Source: an uncultured Spirochaetaceae bacterium (GTDB lineage: Bacteria > Spirochaetota > Spirochaetia > Sphaerochaetales > Sphaerochaetaceae). From it: DNA of 64,000 nt. Under the pieces are notes generated by a model. It did no database searches. It was not told the origin of the DNA and saw only the letters and a list, made by a program, of their open reading frames with translations. A program made the translations under genes and the position numbers. This document shows, one piece after another, positions 52,895 through 60,064 of the stretch. Position 1 is the first letter of the stretch. Every line of letters starts with the position of its first letter. The DNA lies in contig CALXQU010000009.1 in the NCBI GenBank assembly GCA_944390725.1, positions 25,488 to 89,487 on the forward strand, read 5' to 3'.

Positions 52895-54027
52895 CGCAAT
52901 ATCTCCTCCAGGGCCGAGAGGGTCCTGTCTATCTCATCATCGGTAGTGAATGGTCCGGGAGAGAGCCTCAGCGTGCCCGTGGGGAATGTGCCCAGCGAGC
53001 GGTGCGCTGAGGGCGAGCAGTGCAGCCCGACCCTGGTCTCTATCCCGTATTCCGAGGAGAGCCTGCCGGCTATCCCCGCGATATCCATCCTGCTGCACGA
53101 GAGCGATACCACGGCAGTGCGCGGCTTATCAGGAGAGGGGCCCCTGACCGCTATGCCATCTATGCGCATCAGGCCCTCATACAGCCTTTCCAGTGCATGG
53201 CGCTCCCTGTCCCTCAGCGTCCCGAGGTTCTCCGTCACGTATCTGAGGGCGTGTTCCAGCCCCACGAGCCCCGTGAGGTTCTCCGTCCCTCCTGAGAGCC
53301 TGTCCGGCAGATACGATGGCACCTCCTCGCTGTCGCTCTCGCTTCCCGTGCCTCCCGTTACCAGCGGCTCGATCGATTCGGCTATGCTGCGCCTGAGGAC
53401 CATCCCCCCGGTCCCCTGGGGACCGAGCAGCCCCTTGTGGCCCGTGAAGCAGATGGCGGCGGCATCGAGGCCCATGAGGTCAATGGGGAAGAAGGGAGTC
53501 GCCTGCGCGGCATCGATTATAAGGGGGATGCCGTGCCTGCGCGCTTCCTCCGCTGCCGGCGCGAGGTCCTGCACGGCTCCCGATACATTGGAAGCCGCAT
53601 TGATGATGACCGCCTTCGTCCTGCTGCTGAAGAGCGCAGGAAGATTCCCGTAGTCATTGTATCCATCGCCATGCGAGGGTATCCTCACCGCATGGGCCCC
53701 GATCTGGCTGAGCGGCCTCATGGCCGAGTTATGCTCATTCGATGAGACAATCACCTCATCGCCTTCCCTGACAAGGCCCTTGATGACGGCATTGAGCGCC
53801 TGGGTGGCGTTCTGGGTGAATGAGATGGCCTCAGGCCAGGGGGAGCCATAGAGCCCTGCAATCATCGAGCGAAGCCCATCGACCGCGGCGAAGGCCTTCT
53901 CCTCAAGCGGGCTGTCCGTGCGGTAGAGGTTCACGACCTCCTCATCGAGGTACCGCCTGACCCGTTCGCCCAATCCCGGAGCCTTGGGGAATGATGTGGC
54001 TGCATTGTCGAGATAGATCCTGCGCAT
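52891..54027 (-). CDS. Class V aminotransferase, cysteine desulfurase/selenocysteine lyase-like
   Basis: 378 residues. PLP lysine in the FTGHKGLLGPQG motif (about residue 196), substrate Arg and the DNAATSFPKAP N-terminus typical of the cysteine desulfurase family found in selenium-dependent molybdenum hydroxylase clusters. The active Cys region lies in VGLHCSPSAHRSLG near 340. It should supply S or Se to the XdhC-like protein encoded next. TAGAAT with extended TGC (54039-54034) ends six bases before the ATG and there is no ribosome site. Confidence 0.84.
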   Translation of the reverse strand: MRRIYLDNAATSFPKAPGLGERVRRYLDEEVVNLYRTDSPLEEKAFAAVDGLRSMIAGLYGSPWPEAISFTQNATQALNAVIKGLVREGDEVIVSSNEHNSAMRPLSQIGAHAVRIPSHGDGYNDYGNLPALFSSRTKAVIINAASNVSGAVQDLAPAAEEARRHGIPLIIDAAQATPFFPIDLMGLDAAAICFTGHKGLLGPQGTGGMVLRRSIAESIEPLVTGGTGSESDSEEVPSYLPDRLSGGTENLTGLVGLEHALRYVTENLGTLRDRERHALERLYEGLMRIDGIAVRGPSPDKPRTAVVSLSCSRMDIAGIAGRLSSEYGIETRVGLHCSPSAHRSLGTFPTGTLRLSPGPFTTDDEIDRTLSALEEILR

Positions 54028-54033
54028 GATGAC

Positions 54034-54039
54034 ATTCTA
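54034..54039 (-). promoter_or_regulatory. Extended -10 element of the desulfurase-xdhC operon
   Basis: TGC-TAGAAT on the minus strand, six bases before the start codon, facing the yedE promoter. The 61 bases between the two divergent start codons contain both promoters. Confidence 0.5.
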
Positions 54040-54051
54040 GCATAATCGCCA

Positions 54052-54080
54052 TTGTTTAATGGATACTCTAATGGTAAAAT
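54052..54080 (+). promoter_or_regulatory. Promoter of yedE-yedF-DUF3343-selD
   Basis: TTGTTT (54052-54057) and TAAAAT (54075-54080) are 17 bases apart. The -10 element ends eight bases before the ATG at 54089, so the leader would be at most about two bases. Confidence 0.5.
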
Positions 54081-54088
54081 CGTTTGGT

Positions 54089-55144
54089 ATGAGTGAAAGG
54101 ATAAGGGTCGCAGCCGCCGGAGCCGTCATCGGCCTCGCTGCAGTGCTGCTTGTGGGATTCGGCAATCCGCAGAACATGGGATTCTGCATCGCATGCTTCA
54201 TCAGGGACCAGGCGGGAGCCCTTAGGCTCCATACGGCGCCTATCGTCCAGTATTTCCGTCCGGAGATTGTCGGTATCGTACTCGGCTCGTTCGCCATCAG
54301 CGTCATCCATGGCGATTTCAGGCCGCGTTCGGGTTCCAGCCCGGTCCTGCGCTTCCTGATAGGCTTCGCCGTGATGGTCGGCGCGCTGGTGTTCCTCGGC
54401 TGTCCGCTGAGGATGGTCCTGCGCCTCGCGGGAGGCGACCTCAATGCGCTGGTCGCGCTTCTCGGCTTCATCGCAGGCATCGGCATCGGCTGCGTATTCC
54501 TCTCCAGGGGCTTCTCGCTGGGCAGGGCAGGGCAGGCATCGGGCGTGGAGGGTACGGCCTTTCCGGCTTCGATGACGTTCCTCTTCGTGCTTTTCCTCGC
54601 GGTCCCGGCCCTCTTCGCGTTCTCTTCCTCAGGTCCCGGTTCCATGCATGCGCCGGTGGCTATATCGCTGGCAGCCGGCCTGGCTGTAGGCATCGCGGCC
54701 GAGCGTACGAGGCTCTGCATGGCAGGCGGCATACGCGATATCATCCTCATCCGCGACTTCACGCTGCTTGGGGGCTTTGCCGCCATATTCATCGCGGCCC
54801 TTATCGGCAACCTTGCCACCGGCAGGTTCAGCCTTGGGTTTGCTGACCAGCCTGTCTCCCATAGCATGCATCTCTGGAACTTCCTCGGCATGCTTGCCGT
54901 GGGCCTCGGATCGGTCATGCTGGGCGGCTGCCCGCTCCGCCAGCTCATCCTCGCAGGCGAGGGCAGCAGCGACAGCGCATGCGCGGTCCTCGGCATGGCT
55001 GCGGGAGCTGCCTTCGCCCACAACTTCTCGCTTGCGGCCTCGGCCGGCACAGGCCCCGGCACCAATGGCAAGGTGGCTGTGGTGATTGCCATCATCATGC
55101 TGCTTGCGATAGCGGCTGCAAGGACAGCCAGGAGGGAATCATGA
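54089..55144 (+). CDS. yedE: YedE-type selenium transporter (YeeE/YedE family)
   Basis: 351 residues, about nine membrane helices. Two copies of the YeeE/YedE Cys motif are seen: GCPLRMVLRLAGG near residue 105 and GGCPLRQLILAGEG near 280, plus an N-terminal GFCIACFIRD. The family imports thiosulfate or, in selenium clusters, a selenium species. Coupled by ATGA to yedF. In-frame ATGs at 54059 and 54071 are rejected because they lie at or before the promoter. Confidence 0.85.
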   Translation: MSERIRVAAAGAVIGLAAVLLVGFGNPQNMGFCIACFIRDQAGALRLHTAPIVQYFRPEIVGIVLGSFAISVIHGDFRPRSGSSPVLRFLIGFAVMVGALVFLGCPLRMVLRLAGGDLNALVALLGFIAGIGIGCVFLSRGFSLGRAGQASGVEGTAFPASMTFLFVLFLAVPALFAFSSSGPGSMHAPVAISLAAGLAVGIAAERTRLCMAGGIRDIILIRDFTLLGGFAAIFIAALIGNLATGRFSLGFADQPVSHSMHLWNFLGMLAVGLGSVMLGGCPLRQLILAGEGSSDSACAVLGMAAGAAFAHNFSLAASAGTGPGTNGKVAVVIAIIMLLAIAAARTARRES

Positions 55145-55341
55145 AGGAACTGGATTGCAGGGGCCTCAGCTGCCCCGAGCCCGTGGTAATGACGAAGAAG
55201 GCGCTGATGGAGAGCGCAGAGCTCGATGTCCTCGTGGATAACCGCGCCTCGCTTGAGAACGTCAAGCGCTATGCATCTGCCATGAAGAAGGCCGTGGATG
55301 CCGTCCAGGAGGGCTCCTCGTGGAGGATTTCGATCAGGTAG
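55141..55341 (+). CDS. yedF: YedF/TusA-like sulfurtransferase domain protein
   Basis: 66 residues, a single TusA/SirA domain with the conserved Cys11 in the CPEP motif and an extra Cys6. In selenium clusters the YedF protein carries selenium (or sulfur) from YedE towards SelD. The usual second DUF3343-like half of YedF is here a separate gene, which overlaps the end of this one by 22 bases. Confidence 0.82.
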   Translation: MKELDCRGLSCPEPVVMTKKALMESAELDVLVDNRASLENVKRYASAMKKAVDAVQEGSSWRISIR

Positions 55342-55544
55342 TGACATTCCATACGCATTACGGCGCGCTGCGCTTCAGGAAGCGCCATGGCAGCATCTGC
55401 ACGCTGAAGCCGGTACCGAGGAGCCTCTCATCCTCGTGCGGCACCGCGGCGTTCATCAGGGGCGCTGTTGACATGTCCATGGTCGATGAGTACGTGGAAG
55501 GCATCTATGAGAAGGAGGGAGACGGATGGAGGAGGGTGATGTGA
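55320..55544 (+). CDS. DUF3343 putative Se/S carrier-like protein
   Basis: 74 residues with the family pattern: an N-terminal VTFHTHYGALRF strand-helix and a central RSLSSSCGTA segment whose Cys is a candidate carrier residue. GTG start with AGGAGG seven bases upstream. In many anaerobes this domain is fused to or adjacent to YedF. It overlaps yedF and, by 19 bases, selD. Confidence 0.75.
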   Translation: MEDFDQVVTFHTHYGALRFRKRHGSICTLKPVPRSLSSSCGTAAFIRGAVDMSMVDEYVEGIYEKEGDGWRRVM

Positions 55545-56533
55545 GGCTTACGGACCTGGTCCGCTCATCGGGATGCAATGCCAAGCTGCCGCCAGGTGAC
55601 CTGGACAGCGTGCTCAGGAGCCTGCCCAGCTTCCCCGATCCCGCGATACTGGCAGGATATGAGACGGCGGATGATGCCTTCGTGTATGACCTCGGCGACG
55701 GCAGGGCGATGCTGCAGACGGTGGATTTCTTCCCGCCGATGGTCGATGACCCGCAGCTCTTCGGCGAGATTGCCGCGGCCAATGCCATCTCCGATATCTA
55801 CGCGATGGGAGGGGAGCCCAGCGTCGCGCTCTCCATCGTCTGCTTCCCCTCCTGCCTCCCGCTCTCCGTCCTGCATGATATCATGCTGGGGGCCATCGGC
55901 AAGGCACGGGAAGCGGGATGCACGATCGCAGGCGGCCATACGATCTCCGACAGGGAACCGAAGTTCGGGCTCGCGGTGACCGGATTCGCCGACAGCGGCC
56001 ATGTCTGGCAGAACAGGGGAGCCAGGGAAGGGGATGCCGTGGTCCTCACCAAGAAGCTCGGCACCGGGATAACGATGACGGCGCTAAAAGGGCGGGAAGC
56101 CGATGCAGGGAGCGTGGAGGAAGCGGTTGAGTCGATGAGGACGCTCAACAGGAAGGCCTGCAGCCAGGCCAGGCGCTGCCGCATCCATGCCGCGACCGAT
56201 GTCACGGGTTTCTCCCTCGTAGGGCATGCCTCCGAGATGGCAACGGCCAGCGGCGTCACAATCGAGCTGTCCTTCGGCAGCCTGCCGCTGCTTGAGGGAG
56301 CCCGCTATGCGGAGCTCGGCTTCATCCCTGAGGGAAGGTATACCAATGAGGATTTCCTCGGATCGAAGGCCGACCTCTCCGCCCTCAGCCAGCTGGAGCG
56401 GGATATCGTGCTCTCTCCCGAGACCTCGGGAGGGCTGCTCCTCTCCCTTCCTGAGGAGGATGCCCATCTGGTCGATGGCTGGGTTATCGGCCATGTGTCC
56501 GGCTATAGCGGGAAGGCTGTAGCCGTCAGGTAG
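55526..56533 (+). CDS. selD: Selenide, water dikinase
   Basis: 335 residues. The catalytic pair is Cys17 and Lys20 in GCNAK; this is the cysteine form, not selenocysteine. ATP/Mg motifs include the MLQTVDFFPPMVDDP stretch and GGHTISDREPKFGLAVTG near 135. It makes selenophosphate for selenoproteins, selenouridine or, most relevant here, the selenium ligand of molybdenum hydroxylases. Last gene of the yedE operon. selA and selB are not in the window. Confidence 0.93.
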   Translation: MEEGDVRLTDLVRSSGCNAKLPPGDLDSVLRSLPSFPDPAILAGYETADDAFVYDLGDGRAMLQTVDFFPPMVDDPQLFGEIAAANAISDIYAMGGEPSVALSIVCFPSCLPLSVLHDIMLGAIGKAREAGCTIAGGHTISDREPKFGLAVTGFADSGHVWQNRGAREGDAVVLTKKLGTGITMTALKGREADAGSVEEAVESMRTLNRKACSQARRCRIHAATDVTGFSLVGHASEMATASGVTIELSFGSLPLLEGARYAELGFIPEGRYTNEDFLGSKADLSALSQLERDIVLSPETSGGLLLSLPEEDAHLVDGWVIGHVSGYSGKAVAVR

Positions 56534-57353
56534 CCCTGGGCCCTACGTTCCCGGCATGTACGTGTTCGATGCCGGAGCCGCTGAGCATATCGGCAAGCGA
56601 GTAGATGAAGCTGTCTGAGGATGGCCTGCGGGAGCTCATGCGCCTTTGTGGATAGAATGCCGTGATATGCCACACCGATACGCCGAGCCTTATGAGCTCA
56701 TCCCTTAGCGAGAGCATCATCTCCGGCGTATGGATGCCTTCGATGGCCATCGTCGTCACCTCGATATGCGAGCCATAGGAGACGATCCTGCCGATGCCGT
56801 CGAGCACTGGCCTGATATCCCCATGGACGATGCTCCGGTAGAACTCCGCATCCCCTTTCAGGTCGATGTTATATGCATCGATAAGGGGAAGCAGCCTCTC
56901 CAGGGCTTCCTCCGAGAATGATCCGTTCGATACCATCACCGTATGGATGCCCATGCTGCGTGCGATCCTCGCGGTCTCGATGGCATAGTCCTGCCAGACC
57001 AGCGGCTCGGTATATGTGAAGCTGACCGAGGGGATCCCGCATTCCCTGGCCATTGCCGCTATCTCGCCAGGCATGATGGTCCTGCCGCTTTCCATATCAT
57101 CCTTGGCGATGGCATGGTTCTGGCAGAAATCGCAGTCGAATGAGCATCCTGCCATGGAGAGCGAGAGCGTCCTCGTGCCTGGAAGGAAGTGGTAGAGAGG
57201 CTTCTTCTCTATAGGGTCGGCAGCGAGCGCGTTTACGCGTCCGTATGCCCTGTCTGTGACTCTGCCGCCTTCGTTCTTCCTTGCCATGCAGTAGCCATAG
57301 CCGCCCTCTTCGATCCTGCAGTGCCTGTAGCAGAAATCACAGGATGCCTTCAT
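56526..57353 (-). CDS. AmmeMemoRadiSam-system radical SAM enzyme
   Basis: 275 residues. The radical SAM cluster is Cys70-x3-Cys74-x2-Cys77 (CSFDCDFC), preceded by an N-terminal set Cys5, Cys8, Cys12, Cys22 that could hold a second metal or cluster. Similar to pyruvate-formate-lyase-activating enzymes but of the family that occurs with AMMECR1 and Memo proteins. Start at 57353 behind GGAGGTG. Third gene of a tightly overlapping trio; converges with selD (eight-base overlap). The reaction is unknown. Confidence 0.85.
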   Translation of the reverse strand: MKASCDFCYRHCRIEEGGYGYCMARKNEGGRVTDRAYGRVNALAADPIEKKPLYHFLPGTRTLSLSMAGCSFDCDFCQNHAIAKDDMESGRTIMPGEIAAMARECGIPSVSFTYTEPLVWQDYAIETARIARSMGIHTVMVSNGSFSEEALERLLPLIDAYNIDLKGDAEFYRSIVHGDIRPVLDGIGRIVSYGSHIEVTTMAIEGIHTPEMMLSLRDELIRLGVSVWHITAFYPQRRMSSRRPSSDSFIYSLADMLSGSGIEHVHAGNVGPRAT

Positions 57354-57870
57354 CGAACACCTCCGCCCTGAATACCATGAACCTGGCATCGGGCCTCTTC
57401 CAGGCATCAGGCGGGAGCCCTGCCTTCCTCGAGAGCGCCGCGAGCATCTCCTCCCGGGTCCAGCCTGTCTCCTCCGCCACCTGCGGCAGGAATACCGCCC
57501 GCCTGGCGCCCACGGACATATGGATGCCGTCCCTGCCGGGGACGAATGCGGAAGGGGAGGGTATCGGTTCAGGCTCCGTCAGCAGCGAGACCTCCAGCGT
57601 GCAGCGCCCCAGCTCCTCCTCCGTAAGCGGCGGGAACCGCGGGTCGGAGAACGCGGCCTCCCTCGCCAGGTCCGCGACCATCTGGCCCAGCGGCCCGATG
57701 CCTTCCATGAAGCCTATGCATCCACGGAGGCTGCCTCCGAGCCGTATCGTGACGAAGGCGCCATGGTTCTCCGTGCCGTCATCCGCCGCATGGTATTCCT
57801 TGCCTCTGAATGCCGCCGAGATGGAGTCCCTTGCTATCCTCAGCAGCTCCTTCCTCTTCTCCTCTGTCAT
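57337..57870 (-). CDS. AmmeMemoRadiSam-system protein A (AMMECR1 domain)
   Basis: 177 residues. The AMMECR1 core motif GSLRGCIGF (about residues 47-55) is intact. AMMECR1-domain proteins have no assigned biochemical role. Overlaps the radical SAM gene by 17 bases and the Memo gene by four. Confidence 0.86.
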   Translation of the reverse strand: MTEEKRKELLRIARDSISAAFRGKEYHAADDGTENHGAFVTIRLGGSLRGCIGFMEGIGPLGQMVADLAREAAFSDPRFPPLTEEELGRCTLEVSLLTEPEPIPSPSAFVPGRDGIHMSVGARRAVFLPQVAEETGWTREEMLAALSRKAGLPPDAWKRPDARFMVFRAEVFDEGIL

Positions 57871-58661
57871 CTCCTCCTCCAGAGCACCGTGGCATAGGAG
57901 ACGAAATCGTCTTCCTCCCCGGTGATATCCGCAGATGTATAGTACCCGCCTGCGTAGCCCTCAAGCCCCTGTATGCGCGAAAGGGCCGATACGATGGCGG
58001 CAGGCGCGATTCCGCATATGGTGCTGTTCCTGTATTCATCGTATGCCGCTGCTGCCTTGCCGGATGCAAGGAGCCTGGCGGCTTCCTGGTCATGCTCCTT
58101 TACGTGCCTGGCAGCCTCTTCCGCATATGGGGCATAGCCGAAGCGGAGGCCGTAGTGCGTGAAGTCCGATGACGCGATTACCGCTGTGCTGCCGTCAAGA
58201 CGTCCCGCAAGCTCCGCTGCGATATCCTCCGCCATCCTCCCGGAGGAGAGGTGGCTTATGAGCGCGAAGGAGACGGAGAGCTTCCTTTTCCCAATGAACG
58301 GCAGGAACATCTCGATGCCATGCTCCCTGTCGACTGCATCACGGCATTCCCTGTACGGAAGCGGGAAGGGAACGGCCCCGATATCCCCATATGGCGTCTC
58401 TGCCTCATCATACGGATATGAATAGAGCGTATCCGCCTTCAGTGGATAATAATGCGACGGCGAGAGTATCATAACGGTCCGGACCCCTTCGGCGAGGGAG
58501 CCGAAGAAGCCAGCGATGAGGGGCGCGGAATAGAGGAGGCCCGCATGGGGCAGCACCCCGTTCGCCAGCCCTCCCGGCTCCTGCTGCGGAGGGATCATCC
58601 TGTCAAGCCCATCGGTATCCGCAGGATACCATCTCCCTGCCAATGCAAGCGTTCTTCTCAT
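57867..58661 (-). CDS. AmmeMemoRadiSam-system protein B (Memo-like)
   Basis: 264 residues of the Memo/MEMO1 fold, related to class III non-haem iron dioxygenases. Conserved His residues appear in LPHAGLLYSAP (about 39), SPSHYYP and SSDFTHYG (about 170). First gene of the trio. TATCAT (58673-58668) ends six bases before the ATG, again with a leaderless layout. The trio sits between selD and ygeW, so it may take part in the selenium/purine system, but this is only by position. Confidence 0.86.
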   Translation of the reverse strand: MRRTLALAGRWYPADTDGLDRMIPPQQEPGGLANGVLPHAGLLYSAPLIAGFFGSLAEGVRTVMILSPSHYYPLKADTLYSYPYDEAETPYGDIGAVPFPLPYRECRDAVDREHGIEMFLPFIGKRKLSVSFALISHLSSGRMAEDIAAELAGRLDGSTAVIASSDFTHYGLRFGYAPYAEEAARHVKEHDQEAARLLASGKAAAAYDEYRNSTICGIAPAAIVSALSRIQGLEGYAGGYYTSADITGEEDDFVSYATVLWRRR

Positions 58662-58667
58662 GGTCCT

Positions 58668-58673
58668 ATGATA
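58668..58673 (-). promoter_or_regulatory. -10 element of the AmmeMemoRadiSam trio
   Basis: TATCAT on the minus strand, six bases before the start codon; a TTTCCA 18 bases further upstream may be the -35 element. Confidence 0.45.
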
Positions 58674-58721
58674 GCCCCCTACGGCTCATGCTGGAAAGGA
58701 AATGCTGGAGGCTGAGGGCAG

Positions 58722-58738
58722 TGCAACAAAACGCAACA
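58722..58738. promoter_or_regulatory. 17-base direct-repeat element upstream of ygeW
   Basis: Read on the minus strand this is TGTTGCGTTTTGTTGCA, identical to the ygfK element at 16 of 17 positions. It lies six bases before the -35 element of the ygeW promoter, nearly the same distance as at ygfK but inverted. It could also act on the divergent AmmeMemoRadiSam trio. Confidence 0.65.
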
Positions 58739-58744
58739 AAAAAC

Positions 58745-58773
58745 TTGCCAGCTTCGATATCTGGTGCTAGAGT
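58745..58773 (+). promoter_or_regulatory. Promoter of ygeW
   Basis: TTGCCA (58745-58750) and TAGAGT (58768-58773) are 17 bases apart, with an extended TGC just before the -10 element. Transcription would start near 58780, giving a short leader with the AAGGAGG site. Confidence 0.6.
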
Positions 58774-58799
58774 ATCCTTGATAACCCAAGGAGGACGCT

Positions 58800-60002
58800 A
58801 TGGCCAAAGACAAAGCCGATATCAAGCGCATGATCGGGGAGCTTAAGGCTCTTGATACCGATAGGATGTACCTTAATGACTTCTTCCACACATGGAAGGA
58901 GAGCGATGATGAGATTGCAGCGGTATTCAAGGTCGCTGAGATCCTTCGCGGACTGAGGGAGAACAACATATCCGCAAAGGTATTCGATTCCGGTCTCGGG
59001 ATCTCGATCTTCCGCGATAACTCCACGAGGACGAGGTTCTCATTCGCTTCGGCCTGCAATCTCCTTGGACTCGAGGTCCAGGACCTCGACGAGAAGGTTT
59101 CCCAGATCGCCCATGGCGAGACAGTCAGGGAGACTGCCAACATGGTCTCGTTCATGGCAGATGTCATCGGCATCCGCGATGATATGTATATCGGCAAGGG
59201 CCATACCTACATGAAGACGGTCGCAGATGCCGTTGACCAGGGATACAAGGACGGCATCCTCGAGCAGAGGCCGACCCTCGTCAACCTCCAGTGCGATATC
59301 GACCATCCGACGCAGTCGATGGCTGACATGCTCCATGTGATCAACTACTTCGGCGGCGTGGAGAACCTCAAGGGCAAGAAGATCGCCATGACATGGGCCT
59401 ACTCACCGTCATACGGCAAGCCGCTCTCGGTTCCGCAGGGAATCATCGGCCTCTTCACCAGGTTCGGCATGGACGTCGTCCTTGCGCATCCTGAGGGATA
59501 TGATGTGATGGGAGATGTCGAGGAGATCGCTGCCGCTAACGCGAAGAAGTCCGGCGGCTCCTATAGGAAGGTCTCCTCGATGGAGGAGGCATTCAAGGAT
59601 GCCGATATCGTATACCCGAAGTCATGGGCGCCGTTCGCCGTGATGGAGGAGAGGACCAAGCTCGTAGGCGAGGGCAGGTTCGATGAGCTCAAGGACCTCG
59701 AGAAGAGATGCCTTGAGAACAACGCGAAGTTCAAGGACTGGACATGCACGGAAGAGCTCATGAAGACGACCAAGGATGGCAAGGCGCTCTATATGCACTG
59801 CCTCCCTGCGGATATCACAGGCCTTTCCTGCAAGGAAGGCGAGGTCGATGAGTCCGTGTTCAGCCGCTACCTCGATCCTCTCTACAAGGAGGCATCCTTC
59901 AAGCCGTACATCATCGCGGCCATGATCTTCCTTGCCAAGTTCAAGGATCCTTCATCGAAGCTCCAGTCGCTTCTCGACGAGGCGAAGCCGAGGATCAAGT
60001 AA
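58800..60002 (+). CDS. ygeW: YgeW-type knotted carbamoyltransferase
   Basis: 400 residues. Carbamoyl-phosphate loop STRTR at 75-79, the HPTQSMADML segment (about 163) and the HCLPAD motif (about 338). YgeW belongs to the deep-knotted transcarbamylases; its natural acceptor is not settled, but the gene is part of the conserved purine/urate breakdown set and probably produces carbamoyl phosphate from a ureido or oxamic-type intermediate, which would yield ATP. Regular codon usage suggests strong expression. Preceded by AAGGAGG and closed by a terminator with T-run. Confidence 0.9.
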   Translation: MAKDKADIKRMIGELKALDTDRMYLNDFFHTWKESDDEIAAVFKVAEILRGLRENNISAKVFDSGLGISIFRDNSTRTRFSFASACNLLGLEVQDLDEKVSQIAHGETVRETANMVSFMADVIGIRDDMYIGKGHTYMKTVADAVDQGYKDGILEQRPTLVNLQCDIDHPTQSMADMLHVINYFGGVENLKGKKIAMTWAYSPSYGKPLSVPQGIIGLFTRFGMDVVLAHPEGYDVMGDVEEIAAANAKKSGGSYRKVSSMEEAFKDADIVYPKSWAPFAVMEERTKLVGEGRFDELKDLEKRCLENNAKFKDWTCTEELMKTTKDGKALYMHCLPADITGLSCKEGEVDESVFSRYLDPLYKEASFKPYIIAAMIFLAKFKDPSSKLQSLLDEAKPRIK

Positions 60003-60023
60003 GGATATCCTTCCTTTGGATAG

Positions 60024-60064
60024 ATGCCGGAGACCCTGCACGGGAATCCGGCATTTTCCTTTTC
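60024..60064 (+). terminator. Intrinsic terminator of ygeW
   Basis: ATGCCGGA (60024-60031) and TCCGGCAT (60047-60054) form a perfect eight-base stem followed by TTTCCTTTT. Confidence 0.8.

Noticed and set aside
55526..56533. Selenocysteine in SelD or in the hydroxylase genes
   Set aside because: SelD has Cys17 at the Sec position, and no in-frame TGA interrupts any of the hydroxylase or selenium genes. Selenium here would act as a cofactor ligand, not as an amino acid.
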